From Nitrospirota bacterium (GTDB lineage: Bacteria; JACPQY01), in the NCBI GenBank assembly GCA_016190245.1, contig JACPQY010000008.1, positions 1-64,000 on the forward strand: DNA of 64,000 nucleotides, read 5' to 3'. A program made the translations under genes and the position numbers. Positions 1 to 12,705 of the stretch are shown here, piece after piece. The notes beneath the pieces are model-generated. The model saw only the letters and a list, made by a program, of their open reading frames with translations, did not search any database and was not told the origin of the DNA. Each line of letters starts with the position of its first letter. The first letter of the stretch is position 1.

Positions 1-1
1 C

Positions 2-1231
2 CCTCCCCTCGCCTCCCTCCCCCCGACGAACAAGCAGATCCTCATGGACCACTTCAACGAGGTCGTCACCGATCCCGAGGTGCGCAAGGAGGATGTCATC
101 CGCGTCGCACATGATCCCGCCCACGGGGATCGGCTGTACCTGAACCGCTACGTAGTCCTCCAGACCTCCGGAACGACCGGGAAGGTGGGGTATTTCCTCC
201 ACGACCTTGCCGCCTGGAGCGCCACGCGCCCGCTCCTCCTGGCCCGTGCCCCACGCAGCGTGAAGATCCGATCGTTTTTCTATCGGATAGCGTCGGGCCG
301 AACTCGCGTCGCCACGTTCTGCGCGACCCAAGGCCCTTTCGGTCTGCGCGCGATCTTCTCGCTCCACGCGCCAGGGTGGGAGAACGTCTTCATCCGCAAG
401 GAGGCGTTCGAGATCACCGACCCTTTGCCCGAGCACATCCGGCGGCTCAACGAATTCCGGCCGCACGTCCTCGCCGGGTACGCCAGCATCCTGGCCGAGT
501 TGGCGCGGGAGCAGCGGGACGGCCGCCTGCGCATTGCGCCCGAACTGGTTGGAACAGGGGCGGAACCGCTCACGCCCGAGCGCCGCGCCGAAATCGCGCG
601 GGCGTTCAGCGCCACGATCGTCGACGTCTATGGCGCCACAGAAGCGATCGGCATTGCCGCCGAGTCGGACTGCGGGAATCTGCATCTCGTCGAGGATGCC
701 TGCGTGCTGGAACCCGTGGACGAGCAGGGCCGCCCTGTCGGCGAGGGAGCGTGGGGCAACAAGGTGTACGTGACCAACCTGCTCAATCGCGTCATGCCGA
801 TCATCCGGTATGAGCTGGCGGACCGGGTCCGTTTCATCCCCGGCGGGTGCACGTGCGGTTCACCATTCACCCGCATCGAGATCCAGGGGAGACCCGATGA
901 CACGCTCGTCCTCCCCGGCACGGAGGGGCGGACCGTTCGCGTAGCGCCGATCCCTCTCATCGCGCTGCTTCTTGAGGTCCCGGGCATCCGCGAGTCCCAG
1001 GTGATCCAGGAGACCGATTCCCGCGTGCGGATCCTCCTCGTGCCGGAGTCGCCCGGCCCGGAGGAGCCGATCAGGCAAACGGTCGAGGCCCGATTCACGC
1101 GCTACCTCAGGCAGTCGGGCGCTTCGGAGGCGGTGACGGTCGGCGTCGAATGCGTCCGCGCACTCGAAAGAATGCCCGGCGGCGGAAAGATCCGCCAGAT
1201 CTGGAACCGTTCGAAAGGGACGGAGGCTTGA
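2..1231 (+). CDS. AMP-forming ligase, phenylacetate-CoA ligase (PaaK)-like, 5' partial
   Basis: The open frame runs in from the left window edge; the Met at 44 is internal, because the residues before it (LPPTNKQI) belong to the family's conserved N-terminal part. An adenylate-forming core is visible: the P-loop-like QTSGTTGKVG at 164-193 and VYGATEA at about 630-650. The C-terminal lid ends in GGGKIRQIW, where Lys is the expected catalytic lysine. Enzymes of this family activate an aryl or fatty carboxylate with ATP, usually to a CoA thioester. A CxC-containing segment (GGCTCGS, near 840-860) is typical of PaaK-like proteins. The substrate cannot be inferred. The family is secure, the exact reaction is not. 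Confidence 0.8.
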   Translation, partial: PPLASLPPTNKQILMDHFNEVVTDPEVRKEDVIRVAHDPAHGDRLYLNRYVVLQTSGTTGKVGYFLHDLAAWSATRPLLLARAPRSVKIRSFFYRIASGRTRVATFCATQGPFGLRAIFSLHAPGWENVFIRKEAFEITDPLPEHIRRLNEFRPHVLAGYASILAELAREQRDGRLRIAPELVGTGAEPLTPERRAEIARAFSATIVDVYGATEAIGIAAESDCGNLHLVEDACVLEPVDEQGRPVGEGAWGNKVYVTNLLNRVMPIIRYELADRVRFIPGGCTCGSPFTRIEIQGRPDDTLVLPGTEGRTVRVAPIPLIALLLEVPGIRESQVIQETDSRVRILLVPESPGPEEPIRQTVEARFTRYLRQSGASEAVTVGVECVRALERMPGGGKIRQIWNRSKGTEA

Positions 1232-1244
1232 GGAGGACACCGGG

Positions 1245-1541
1245 TCAAGGGAGCGGATCGATAAAGAGGGCCTTGATTTCCTCGATGTCCTCGGGCGTGG
1301 CGTGGTGGTACCAGACGTTGTCCGGCATGATGGCGATGTTGGGGCCGATGGCGCACTGGCCCAGGCACAGCGTGCGGGTAATCCGAACCTTCTTCGCGAG
1401 GCCCTTCTCCCGCACGTGGGCCTTGAGGGCCTCTTGGAGGGGCCTGGAGTTCCGGCCGCCGCAGGAGTCCTGCCCAGGCGGGCGCTCGTTGATGCACACG
1501 AAGATCGTGCGGACGTAGGGCTGTCGATCGGCCTTGGGCAA
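1245..1541 (-). CDS. thioredoxin-like [2Fe-2S] ferredoxin
   Basis: This 98-aa protein has the four-cysteine pattern of thioredoxin-fold [2Fe-2S] ferredoxins: C16 in FVCINERP, C27 in QDSCGGRN, then C59 and C63 in CLGQCAIGPN. It is a soluble electron carrier of the family related to the NuoE C-terminal half. The frame opens with a TTG at 1541 and no clear Shine-Dalgarno, so the start is provisional. It lies 9 bp downstream of nadA on the same strand and is probably cotranscribed. NadA carries an oxygen-sensitive [4Fe-4S] cluster, so a redox partner role is conceivable but is only inferred from position. Confidence 0.75.
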   Translation of the reverse strand: MPKADRQPYVRTIFVCINERPPGQDSCGGRNSRPLQEALKAHVREKGLAKKVRITRTLCLGQCAIGPNIAIMPDNVWYHHATPEDIEEIKALFIDPLP

Positions 1542-1550
1542 GGGGGTGAT

Positions 1551-2720
1551 TCAGTGTGCGGCTTCGGTAACCTGGATCATGCGCTCGAGGGCGAGGCGGG
1601 CCCGGCCTGCGAGCGACTCGGGCACCCGGATCCTGTTCACCACCGTCCCTTCCAGAAGCGAATCGAGGACCCACGCGAGGTACGCCGGGTGGATGCGATA
1701 CATCGTCGAGCACGGGCACACGATGGGATCGAGGCAGAAAACTGTTTTGTCCGTGTGCTGCTGGGCGAGGCGGTGGACGAGGTTCACTTCCGTCCCGATG
1801 GCCCAGACCGATCCCGGCGGGGCCGACTCCACCTGTCTCGCGATCTGCTCGGTGGAACCGGATGCGTCGGCCGCCTGCACCACATCGAGCGTGCACTCCG
1901 GGTGAACGATCACGCGCACGCCGGGATGCTCCGCACGCGCCTTGCGGATCTGCTCCACCTTGAAACGCGCGTGGACGGAGCAGTGGCCCTGCCAGAGGAT
2001 GAGGCGCGATCGTCGCAGCCTCTCCGCGGTGTTGCCGCCCAACGGTTTGCGAGGATCCCAGAGGGCCATCTCTTCGAGCGGGATGCCCATCTGGACGCCC
2101 GTGTTCCGGCCGAGGTGCTGGTCCGGGAAGAAGAAGACGCGCGCGAACCCCTGCAGTGCCCAGCGTATGATTCGCCCGGCATTGGAGGACGTGCAGACGG
2201 CCCCGCCGTGCTCGCCCGTGAGCGCCTTGAGCGACGCGGCAGAGTTCATGTACGTCACGGGGACGACATCCGGCGTCACCTCCCGGAGCTCCGCCCAGGC
2301 GACCTCAACATCGTCCGGCGGAGCCATGTCGGCCATCGAGCAGCCGGCCGTCAGGTTGGGCAGGATCGTGACCTGTCCCGGGCGAGAGAGGATGTCCGCC
2401 GTCTCGGCCATGAAATGGACCCCGCAGAAGACAATGAACTCGCGGCCCTCGGAAGCGGCGGCACGCGAGAGCTTGTACGAATCGCCCGTGAAATCGGCGA
2501 ACCGGACGATCTCGTCCCTCTGGTAGTGATGACCGAGGATGACGAGGCGCGCCTTCAGGGTTTCCTTCGCCGCGCGGATCGCCTCGCCGAGCGCCGAGGC
2601 ATCCATCTGGAGATACCTGTCGGGAATCCGCTGCCACGTGGCCCGCACATCCGCGGGAACCTCACCAAACGGCTCCAGTTCGTAATCGAACTCGCAGGCA
2701 GAACTGGGTTGAAGCGGCAT
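1551..2720 (-). CDS. nadA: quinolinate synthase A
   Basis: NadA condenses iminoaspartate with dihydroxyacetone phosphate to give quinolinate, the de novo NAD precursor. The 389-aa protein shows the family signatures in order: LGHHYQRDEIV, GDSYKLSR, FCGVHFMAETA, the cluster Cys in LTAGCSMADM, the second in VHPECTLDVV and the third in VCPCSTMYRI. These are the three [4Fe-4S] ligands. I start at the ATG at 2720; longer upstream frame is not NadA-like. The -10 element TACAAT ends 6 nt before this ATG, so the mRNA looks leaderless. No nadB or nadC lies nearby. A ferredoxin gene follows. Confidence 0.95.
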   Translation of the reverse strand: MPLQPSSACEFDYELEPFGEVPADVRATWQRIPDRYLQMDASALGEAIRAAKETLKARLVILGHHYQRDEIVRFADFTGDSYKLSRAAASEGREFIVFCGVHFMAETADILSRPGQVTILPNLTAGCSMADMAPPDDVEVAWAELREVTPDVVPVTYMNSAASLKALTGEHGGAVCTSSNAGRIIRWALQGFARVFFFPDQHLGRNTGVQMGIPLEEMALWDPRKPLGGNTAERLRRSRLILWQGHCSVHARFKVEQIRKARAEHPGVRVIVHPECTLDVVQAADASGSTEQIARQVESAPPGSVWAIGTEVNLVHRLAQQHTDKTVFCLDPIVCPCSTMYRIHPAYLAWVLDSLLEGTVVNRIRVPESLAGRARLALERMIQVTEAAH

Positions 2721-2756
2721 GGGTTTATTGTAGACGTGCGAAGCCTTCGAGAGCAA
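2721..2756 (-). promoter_or_regulatory. nadA promoter, apparently leaderless
   Basis: On the minus strand a -35-like TTGCTC (2756-2751), an 18-bp spacer and TACAAT (2732-2727) are followed after exactly 6 nt by the nadA ATG. No Shine-Dalgarno fits. Transcription should start at or within a base of the start codon. Confidence 0.5.
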
Positions 2757-2778
2757 GGTGCCCTCCCTCGCCGGACGG

Positions 2779-3477
2779 CTACCGCGATTGTCCGGGCGTC
2801 GCGCCGCGACCACGGCACTTCTCGACGGCGGCCGCGGCGTCCGGGGCGAGTGAGTGCGAGGCGTGCCGGTCAAGGAAATTGGCGTACGCCAGCAACGCCT
2901 CCGGACACCTTCCTTCGGTGTAGAAGGCCGTTGCGTACTGGTACTGGGCAAGCGCTGCGAACCGGCTGTTGGGATAGGACTGGACGAGATCCTTGAACTC
3001 CACTCGGGCCTGATCGTACTGGCCCAGATCGAGATAGGACTCCCCGATGAGGAACTGACCCTCGGGGGCAAGGGCGTGGTCGGGGTACTTCTCCGTGACC
3101 GCAGCGTAGTAGACGATCGCGCGCTTCACATCCTTCGTTTTCTGCCGGTAAAGGTCGCCCACGCGGAGGTACGCCTCCGGCGCAAACTCGCTGGCGGGAT
3201 ACTTCTCGGCGAGCATGAGGTAGGTGCTGATGGCCCGGGCATCATCCTTGAGTTCGGCCGCGTAGCCCCCCGCCGCCAGGTGCAAGGCGCGCGGGGCGTA
3301 TGGCGAATCGGGAAAGCTGATGGCGTAGGCGTAGAACTTCTCCACGGCGTCCACGTGCCGGCCCAAACGCCAGAGTCGGAAGGCGTCGTCGAGGAGTCGG
3401 TCGGTCTCCCGCTCGCACGCGGGGGCGAGTACGAGGAGCAACCACCCCGCGCTGACAGCGACCAGCAGATGGATCAA
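2779..3477 (-). CDS. TPR-repeat lipoprotein, BamD/YbgF-like
   Basis: The 232-aa product begins with a hydrophobic signal (LLVAVSAGWLLLVLAPAC) ending in a plausible lipobox cysteine. It continues as tandem tetratricopeptide helices with the usual pattern: AYAISFPDSPYAPRAL, AEKYPASEFAPEAYLRVGDL, TEKYPDHALAPEGQFLIGES, VQSYPNSRFAALAQYQYA. This is the BamD/YbgF style found in periplasmic scaffold lipoproteins of outer-membrane assembly or the Tol-Pal region. The open frame extends to 3663, but the first 62 codons are a translated interspersed repeat, so I choose the TTG at 3477. The start is uncertain and has no strong Shine-Dalgarno. It lies downstream of gyrB on the same strand. Confidence 0.7.
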   Translation of the reverse strand: MIHLLVAVSAGWLLLVLAPACERETDRLLDDAFRLWRLGRHVDAVEKFYAYAISFPDSPYAPRALHLAAGGYAAELKDDARAISTYLMLAEKYPASEFAPEAYLRVGDLYRQKTKDVKRAIVYYAAVTEKYPDHALAPEGQFLIGESYLDLGQYDQARVEFKDLVQSYPNSRFAALAQYQYATAFYTEGRCPEALLAYANFLDRHASHSLAPDAAAAVEKCRGRGATPGQSR

Positions 3478-3490
3478 CCGTCGTGCGAGG

Positions 3491-3628
3491 CCCGCAGGCT
3501 CAAAGCCTGCTGTGCCCCGTTCCACGGGTGCGTCTACCTCGGATTCTCGGTTCCTGTGGCCGCGGGCTTCCCGCCTGTCCAGTCCGCCACGGCGGACGGA
3601 CTTCGGCGGGCAGGCAGCCCGCGTCATG
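3491..3628 (-). repeat. interspersed repeat A, copy 1 (long form)
   Basis: About 138 bp, in reverse orientation. It matches 61365-61496 almost throughout and 28256-28347 in part. Its core is a G+C-rich hairpin around CCGTGGCGGACTGGACAGG and its other end reads GGCACAGCAGGC followed by TTTGAGCCTGCGG. It sits between gyrB and the TPR lipoprotein gene. Confidence 0.85.
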
Positions 3629-3640
3629 AGGTAAGAGGCG

Positions 3641-7223
<3,583 letters not shown>

Positions 7224-7243
7224 AAGAGGTAGGGCTCCTTTCC

Positions 7244-7397
7244 TGTGGATACTAGACTAACTCCGGAAAGCAGCGAAGAAAAGGCGCACGAGATTCCTGT
7301 GGAAAGCCTGTGGGCTGTTTTGTGGAAAAGTGGCCCTCGGGGCGGAGCCTCGGTTATTCACAAGCCTCTCCAGCACTTATCCCCAGCGTTATGCATA
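7244..7397. other. DnaA-box cluster between dnaA and dnaN, probable oriC part
   Basis: Near-consensus DnaA boxes (TTWTNCACA) lie at 7244-7252 (minus, GTATCCACA), 7298-7306 (minus, CTTTCCACA), 7321-7329 (minus, TTTTCCACA) and 7354-7362 (plus, TTATTCACA, perfect). Weaker ones lie at 7377-7385 (TTATCCCCA) and 7389-7397 (TTATGCATA, overlapping the dnaA stop). Such density next to dnaA is typical of a chromosomal replication origin. Confidence 0.75.
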
Positions 7398-8714
7398 GCC
7401 GACGACCTTGCGGATTCGGCCAAGCGACTGACGGAACTGATCGTCCGAATTGGTCAGACTGTGGATCTTCCGGCAGGCATGAAGGACGGTGGTGTGATCC
7501 TTGCCGCCCAGGAGTCTGCCGATCTCCGGGAGCGACGTTCCGATCACGGTTCTCATCAGGAACATGGCCGTCTGGCGGGCCAGAGCGATGGTCTTGATAC
7601 GGCGGCTCCCCCTCAGATCGGCCGGTTTCAGGTTGAACTCGGCAGCCACGGCACGTACGAGTTCGTCCGGCGACGGTTTCTCCCGGCGACCGGGCATGAT
7701 GGTGTCCATGTGCGCCTGGAGGTACTCCGCCGTGATGGGCTCCTGGCTGAAGGCGCAATGCGCCGCTAGGCGCGTGAGACAACCTTCGAGATCCCTGATG
7801 TTGGACGTGATCCGCGAGGCGAGCGTGAAGGCCACGTCATCCGAAAGGGAGAGTTGAAAAAACTCCGCCTTTTTTTGCAGGATCGCGACCTTCGTTTCGA
7901 TGTCTGGGGGCTGAATGTCCGCCATGAGCCCGCGGCTGAACCGGGAGATAAGCCTTTCATGGAGGCCGGTGATCTCGTTTGGGGGGTTGTCGCTGGTGAA
8001 CACCATCTGCCGTCGGCGCTCAAAGAGCGTGTTGAAGACGAAGAAGAACTCCTGCTGGGTGCGCTCCTTGGTCGCCCAGAACTGGATGTCGTCAATGAGC
8101 AGGACATCCACCTTCCGGTATTTCGCCCGGAACTCGTCCAGCGTGCCGGATCGGAGGTGGGCGATGAGGTTATGCTCGAAGTCCTGGGAGGTCGTGCTGT
8201 GGACGGCGAGCCCGCCCTGGGCGGTGAGGTGGTTCGCGATCGCGTGGATGAGATGCGTTTTTCCAAGCCCCACACCGCCGTAGATGAGGAGGGGATTGTA
8301 CTTGCGCCCCGGATCCTTGGCGATGGCCAGCGCGGAAGCGTGCGCGAACTGGTTCGACGCACCCACCACGAAATTGTCGAACGTGTAGTTCCAGCTTGCG
8401 TGGTCGTCGAAGCGCTTGAGGGCCGGCGGCGGCGTCGCGGCGGGGGATTCCGCGCCGCTCGTGCCGTTCGCGCGCTGCGCGATCTCGACCTCGAGGTTGT
8501 CGCTGGAGACCTCGCTCACCGTCTGCCGGAGGAGGTCGGCGTAATTCTCGCGAATCCAGTCGGCCTGGAACTTGTCCTGCGTCTCGAGAACGAACCGGCC
8601 GGACGCACCGCGCTCGCAGCGCACGTTCGCAAACCACATTTTGAACTGCGCCGGGCCGACTTTCGCCTTGACTCTCTCGATGCTGCGCTCCCAGATTTCT
8701 TGCGTGTCCATCAT
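7389..8714 (-). CDS. dnaA: chromosomal replication initiator DnaA
   Basis: DnaA is the AAA+ initiator that binds DnaA boxes and melts the origin. The 441-aa protein shows domain I at the N-terminus (IWERSIERVKAKVGPAQF), a short variable linker, the AAA+ domain from about residue 110 (Walker A GGVGLGKTHLIHAIAN, Walker B VLLIDDIQFWA), and domain IV with the DNA-binding signature LGGKDHTTVLHACRKI. Length and motifs are standard. It is the first gene of the leftward dnaA-dnaN-gyrB block. DnaA boxes occur on both sides, suggesting autoregulation and a split origin. Confidence 0.98.
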   Translation of the reverse strand: MMDTQEIWERSIERVKAKVGPAQFKMWFANVRCERGASGRFVLETQDKFQADWIRENYADLLRQTVSEVSSDNLEVEIAQRANGTSGAESPAATPPPALKRFDDHASWNYTFDNFVVGASNQFAHASALAIAKDPGRKYNPLLIYGGVGLGKTHLIHAIANHLTAQGGLAVHSTTSQDFEHNLIAHLRSGTLDEFRAKYRKVDVLLIDDIQFWATKERTQQEFFFVFNTLFERRRQMVFTSDNPPNEITGLHERLISRFSRGLMADIQPPDIETKVAILQKKAEFFQLSLSDDVAFTLASRITSNIRDLEGCLTRLAAHCAFSQEPITAEYLQAHMDTIMPGRREKPSPDELVRAVAAEFNLKPADLRGSRRIKTIALARQTAMFLMRTVIGTSLPEIGRLLGGKDHTTVLHACRKIHSLTNSDDQFRQSLGRIRKVVGYA

Positions 8715-9122
8715 GAATTAAATCTCCGTTTGATTTCGCTGTTCTGCGCCCTGGCGAAGATTGTCAAGCAAAGTGAAAATATGACGAACTTCACCGGGAT
8801 TAGGAAAAGTTACACACAGGTTTATGCACAGCTGTGGAAAACTCCAAACCTACGGATCTTCAGGGGGTTGCGGCATTCGCCCCCCCTGATACAGGAACCG
8901 CTCCGGTGCAACCTCCTTGAACCGGTGCCCACTCGGAAGACCCTCAAGATCTTGTGGACTGCCGCCGGACCCACACCACAGCTTGTATTCGTTTTGTCCA
9001 TGTTCCGCGTATTCTACCATCGGGCTGCAAACCGAACAACGTTCTACGGTCTTTCGTTGACGCTGCGCGTCAGACGCTCGCGCGGGACTGCGGCACTTGT
9101 GTCGCCGGGGGGGGGGAGAGAA
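8715..9122. other. 408-bp region upstream of dnaA with DnaA boxes
   Basis: No gene is visible here. Three DnaA boxes are tightly packed: TTACACACA at 8810-8818 (one mismatch), TTATGCACA at 8822-8830 (perfect) and the minus-strand TTTTCCACA at 8833-8841. The adjoining 8715-8810 is AT-richer than the surroundings and could be the unwinding element or the dnaA promoter. The right end carries a 10-G run (9107-9116). Confidence 0.65.
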
Positions 9123-9728
9123 TCAGCGCGTCTTCGGAGAGGTGTGACGCGGGGGGAGGAGCCGCTCGATCTGCTTGGCGAGGATATCGAACTCGAGGTT
9201 GACGCTCTGTCCCGCCCTGAGCGTGCCGAGTGTCGTGTGCGACAGCGTGTAGGGGATGAGATAGACGGAAAAGCTGGAGGGGCCGATGCGGTTCACGGTT
9301 AGGCTCACGCCGTCCACGGCCACGGAGCCCTTCACCGTGAGGTAGCGCATGAACTTGCGATCGGCCGAGAGTGCGAGATCCGTTCCGTTGGGATCGTCGC
9401 GGCGCGATAGGACGTGTCCGAGTCCATCCACGTGGCCTTGCACGAGGTGGCCGCCGATTTCCTGCCCCATCCTCAGGGCCCGTTCGAGATTCACGCGATC
9501 GCCCTCGGTGAGCGCGCCGAGCGTGGTGAGCGCGAGGGTCTCGCGGGCGGCCTCTGCAGCGAACCGGGATCCTGAGCGACGGACGACGGTGAGGCACGTG
9601 CCGTTCACGGCCACACTCGCGCCTTTCTTGAAGCCGGTGAGGCGCGAGCGAATGAGGAGCCGGCGGAGTCCGGGGAGGGTTTCGACTCTCTCGATGCGCC
9701 CCATGTCTTCGATGATGCCGGTGAACAT
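9123..9728 (-). CDS. ribE: riboflavin synthase, alpha chain
   Basis: RibE dismutates two 6,7-dimethyl-8-ribityllumazine molecules to riboflavin. The 201-aa protein has the two duplicated lumazine-binding repeats: MFTGIIEDMGRI, VAVNGTCLTVV and GGHLVQGHVDG in the first half, then VAVDGVSLTVNRI and LIPYTLSHTTLG in the second. Its ATG shares a base with the ribD stop (TGATG), indicating translational coupling. ribBA and ribH, which usually follow, are absent; dnaA comes next. Confidence 0.95.
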   Translation of the reverse strand: MFTGIIEDMGRIERVETLPGLRRLLIRSRLTGFKKGASVAVNGTCLTVVRRSGSRFAAEAARETLALTTLGALTEGDRVNLERALRMGQEIGGHLVQGHVDGLGHVLSRRDDPNGTDLALSADRKFMRYLTVKGSVAVDGVSLTVNRIGPSSFSVYLIPYTLSHTTLGTLRAGQSVNLEFDILAKQIERLLPPRHTSPKTR

Positions 9729-10801
9729 CAGTGCGTCTCCATTTCGCATTCCACGAGAAGGTCGGGGCCGATGAAGTGCGCCTTCCGCCTCCCCACGCGA
9801 AGAGCATCCTTGATCTTCCGTGTGCCCGGGCCGGCGATCATAGGCACGCCCTCCCCGCCGACCACGATCGGGGCATAGAAGACGAAGAGCCGGTCCACGA
9901 GGTTCTGAGCGAGCGCCGAGCCGGCAAGCCGGGAGCCTCCCTCGAGCAGGACTCGCCCCACACCTGTCCGGCCGAGGCGCTGGAGGAGCCGTGCGAGATC
10001 CACGTGGCCGTCGCGCGTCGGGGCGGGCCAGACGAGCACGTCGCGCGCGAGAAAAGGGCGATGACGTGCCGGGGGCGTGTCGCCCGTGGCCAGAACCGCC
10101 CGGCCGGGCGGCCCGCTGGTGTAGACTCGAGCCGAGGGCGAGGTTCGGAGCCGGGTGTCGGCCACAATGCGCAGCGGCCAGCGGCGCAGCCTGGTGTGGC
10201 GCGGGGTCAGGAGGGGGTCGTCGCGCATGACCGTGCCGCTGCCGACGAGAATGGCGTCCACCCCCGACCGCAGGTGGTGGACCCACGCGCGCGCGGCGGG
10301 GCCCGTGATCCAGCGCGAGGCGCCCGAGGCAGTGGCGATTTTTCCGTCCATCGTTGCGGCAAGTTTCAGGATGACGTAGGGGCGTCCCCGTTTCACCCGC
10401 GTCTCGTAGTCCACATTCAGCGCGCGACATTCGGCCTCGAGGACGCCTTGGTCCACTCGGATCCCCGTGCGGCGGAGCGCGGTGATCCCTCTGCCGCGCG
10501 CGTCCGGGTGCGGATCGAGGGCGCCCGTCACCACGCGGCGGATCCCGGATCGGCGGATCGCATCCACGCACGGCTCCGTTCGCCCCCACACGCGGCACGG
10601 TTCCAGCGTGACGTAGAGGGTTGCGCCGCGGGATCGAGGGCCCGCGTGAGCGAGCGCCGCCTTCTCCGCGTGAGGCTCTCCCGGCCGCCGGTGAAACCCC
10701 TCGCCCACGGCGCGGCCCGCGGCCACCACCACCGCGCCCACGAGCGGGTTCGGCGAAGCCGTCGGATCACCGCGGCGCGCGAGCCGGATGGCCCGCCTCA
10801 T
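9728..10801 (-). CDS. ribD: bifunctional riboflavin deaminase/reductase
   Basis: RibD performs the second and third steps of the riboflavin pathway: deamination, then NADPH reduction of the pyrimidine intermediate. The deaminase zinc site is visible as GEPHAEKAAL and TLYVTLEPCRVWGRTEPC. The reductase half contains KLAATMDGKIATASG, VDAILVGSGTVMRDDP and LLEGGSRLAGSAL. I start at ATG 10801 (357 aa); upstream in-frame sequence overlaps nrdR and is not RibD-like. It lies 35 bp after nrdR and is coupled to ribE. Confidence 0.94.
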   Translation of the reverse strand: MRRAIRLARRGDPTASPNPLVGAVVVAAGRAVGEGFHRRPGEPHAEKAALAHAGPRSRGATLYVTLEPCRVWGRTEPCVDAIRRSGIRRVVTGALDPHPDARGRGITALRRTGIRVDQGVLEAECRALNVDYETRVKRGRPYVILKLAATMDGKIATASGASRWITGPAARAWVHHLRSGVDAILVGSGTVMRDDPLLTPRHTRLRRWPLRIVADTRLRTSPSARVYTSGPPGRAVLATGDTPPARHRPFLARDVLVWPAPTRDGHVDLARLLQRLGRTGVGRVLLEGGSRLAGSALAQNLVDRLFVFYAPIVVGGEGVPMIAGPGTRKIKDALRVGRRKAHFIGPDLLVECEMETH

Positions 10802-10836
10802 CCATCGGGCGTCCGCCCCCGGTGACCCTCTGCCGA

Positions 10837-11295
10837 TCAGGACCGCTTGTCCCGGATGAGGTCCTTGACCTCGTCCATGAACTGGGAGACGTCCTTGAAC
10901 TCCTGGTACACGGAGGCGAATCGCACGTAGGCGATCTGGTCCCACTCCTTGAGCGCGGCCATGATCTTTTCCCCGATCACGCGGCTCGGAATTTCTTTCC
11001 CCATCTCCTGAAGCTCGGATTCGAGCCGCTCCATGAAATCCTCAACCTGCTGGAGGCTGACCGGGCGCTTCTGAACGGCCTTCCGGATGCCTTGCATCAC
11101 CTTGTCGCGCGCGTAGGGCTCGCGGCGCCCGTCCTTCTTCACCACCGCGGGAAGGGAGTCTTCCACCTTCTCGTAGGTCGTGAAGCGTTTGGAACAGGAG
11201 ATGCAACTCCTCCGCCTCCGGATGGCGGCGCCGTCCTGGCTCAGACGGGAGTCCGTCACCTTGTTCTGCATCGAGCCGCAGTAGGGACATTTCAT
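10837..11295 (-). CDS. nrdR: transcriptional repressor NrdR
   Basis: NrdR represses ribonucleotide reductase genes in response to ATP/dATP. The 152-aa length is typical. It has an N-terminal zinc ribbon, CPYC at residues 3-6 and CISC near 32, then the ATP-cone segment beginning about residue 49 (VVKKDGRREPYARDKVMQGI). The ATG at 11295 gives the invariant MKCPYCG start. It lies 14 bp downstream of glyA in a glyA-nrdR-ribD-ribE run. No NrdR target gene is present in the window. Confidence 0.96.
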   Translation of the reverse strand: MKCPYCGSMQNKVTDSRLSQDGAAIRRRRSCISCSKRFTTYEKVEDSLPAVVKKDGRREPYARDKVMQGIRKAVQKRPVSLQQVEDFMERLESELQEMGKEIPSRVIGEKIMAALKEWDQIAYVRFASVYQEFKDVSQFMDEVKDLIRDKRS

Positions 11296-11309
11296 AGCGC
11301 GGGGGCCGG

Positions 11310-12617
11310 CTACAACGCGGCCAAGGCCGCGATCCCGGCGCGAGACGCCGAGTTTCCTGCGCGCTTCTGCCGATCGAGGCGCGACGCATAGAGGGGAAAC
11401 CGCTCGCACAGTCCGCCCACCTCTTCGCGAATGCGCCTGAGCGCCGCGGCATCGGTGCGCCGGTCCAGCGTCTCCTTGATGAAGTCGGCGATCCGGACCA
11501 TTTCGGTTTCCTTCATGCCGCGCGTGGTCACAGCGGGGGTGCCGATCCGGATCCCGCTGGCGACGGCCGGTGGCCGCTTGTCGAACGGCACGGTGTTCTT
11601 GTTCACGGTGATGCCCGCCTGGTCCAGTATCTCCTCCGCCAGTTTTCCGGTCACGTCCGTCTCCGAGAGATCCACGAGCACGAGGTGCGTGTCGGTCCCT
11701 CCGGAGACCAGCTTGAAGCCGTGGTGGGTGAGGCGCGCGGCGAGGGCCTGGGCGTTCTTCACGATCTGTTTCTGGTAGTCGTTGAATCCCTCTCCCATGG
11801 CTTCCTTGAGCGCGACGGCCTTGGCGGCGATGACGTGCATGAGCGGGCCTCCCTGCATGCCGGGGAAGATCTTGCTGTTGAGGGCCTTGGCGTGCCGCTC
11901 CCAGCACATCGCCATTCCGCCACGGGGCCCGCGCAGCGTCTTGTGCGTGGTGGTGGTGACGAATTCGCAATGGGGGTTGGGGTTCGGGAAGAGACCGGCG
12001 ACGACGAGGCCGGCATAGTGCGCGATGTCGGCCATGACCGGGCAGCCAACCTCATCCGCCGCCGCGCGGAAGCGGGCGAAATCTATCTGTCTGGGATAGG
12101 CGCTGGCGCCCACCACGATGAGTTTGGGCCGGTGCCGGAGGGCGAGGGAGCGGACCTGGTCGTAGTCGATCCGGTGGTCGTCCGCCCGCACGCCGTACGG
12201 GACGACCTTGTAGAGAAAGCCGGAGAAGTTCACGGGGGAACCATGGGTAAGGTGCCCTCCGTGGCTCAGATTCATCCCTAAGATTGTGTCGCCGGGCTGG
12301 AGGACGGTGAAGTACACGGCCATATTGGCCTGGGCACCGGAGTGGGGCTGCACGTTGGCGTGCTCGGCCTTGAAGAGGGCCTTGGCGCGCTCGATGGCGA
12401 GCGATTCCGCCACGTCCACGAACCGGCACCCCCCGTAGTAGCGTTTGCCCGGAAGCCCCTCGGCATACTTGTTGGTCATAACGCTGCCGAGGGCCTCGAG
12501 GACGGCCTCGCTGACGAAATTTTCCGACGCGATCAGCTCGAGCGTGGTGGCCTCGCGTTCGGTTTCCTTCAGGATGGCGTCGAAAACCTCGGGATCGGTG
12601 CGGAAGAGGTGCTCCAT
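11310..12617 (-). CDS. glyA: serine hydroxymethyltransferase
   Basis: GlyA interconverts serine and glycine with tetrahydrofolate, supplying one-carbon units; it is a PLP enzyme. The 435-aa protein has the signatures [52 protein letters not shown]-type segments and the PLP-lysine loop [15 protein letters not shown]. Length is as expected. It heads the leftward glyA-nrdR-ribD-ribE set. The upstream 90 bp hold no recognisable riboswitch. Confidence 0.97.
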   Translation of the reverse strand: MEHLFRTDPEVFDAILKETEREATTLELIASENFVSEAVLEALGSVMTNKYAEGLPGKRYYGGCRFVDVAESLAIERAKALFKAEHANVQPHSGAQANMAVYFTVLQPGDTILGMNLSHGGHLTHGSPVNFSGFLYKVVPYGVRADDHRIDYDQVRSLALRHRPKLIVVGASAYPRQIDFARFRAAADEVGCPVMADIAHYAGLVVAGLFPNPNPHCEFVTTTTHKTLRGPRGGMAMCWERHAKALNSKIFPGMQGGPLMHVIAAKAVALKEAMGEGFNDYQKQIVKNAQALAARLTHHGFKLVSGGTDTHLVLVDLSETDVTGKLAEEILDQAGITVNKNTVPFDKRPPAVASGIRIGTPAVTTRGMKETEMVRIADFIKETLDRRTDAAALRRIREEVGGLCERFPLYASRLDRQKRAGNSASRAGIAALAAL

Positions 12618-12705
12618 TAAGAGCCTTGATCCTTCCTCAACGGCCCCCCTTTGTCAACGGAAGCCAGGCTTGGCCCGCGGAGGCCGTGCGCTGCCGCCCG
12701 CATGC

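Noticed and set aside
1302-2996. Long plus-strand frame (564 aa) opposite nadA
   Set aside because: It is the complement of nadA in a high-GC genome, has no recognisable domain, and nadA is unambiguous on the other strand.
7243-7398. recF between dnaN and gyrB
   Set aside because: Only 16 bp separate dnaN and gyrB; recF is not in the window.
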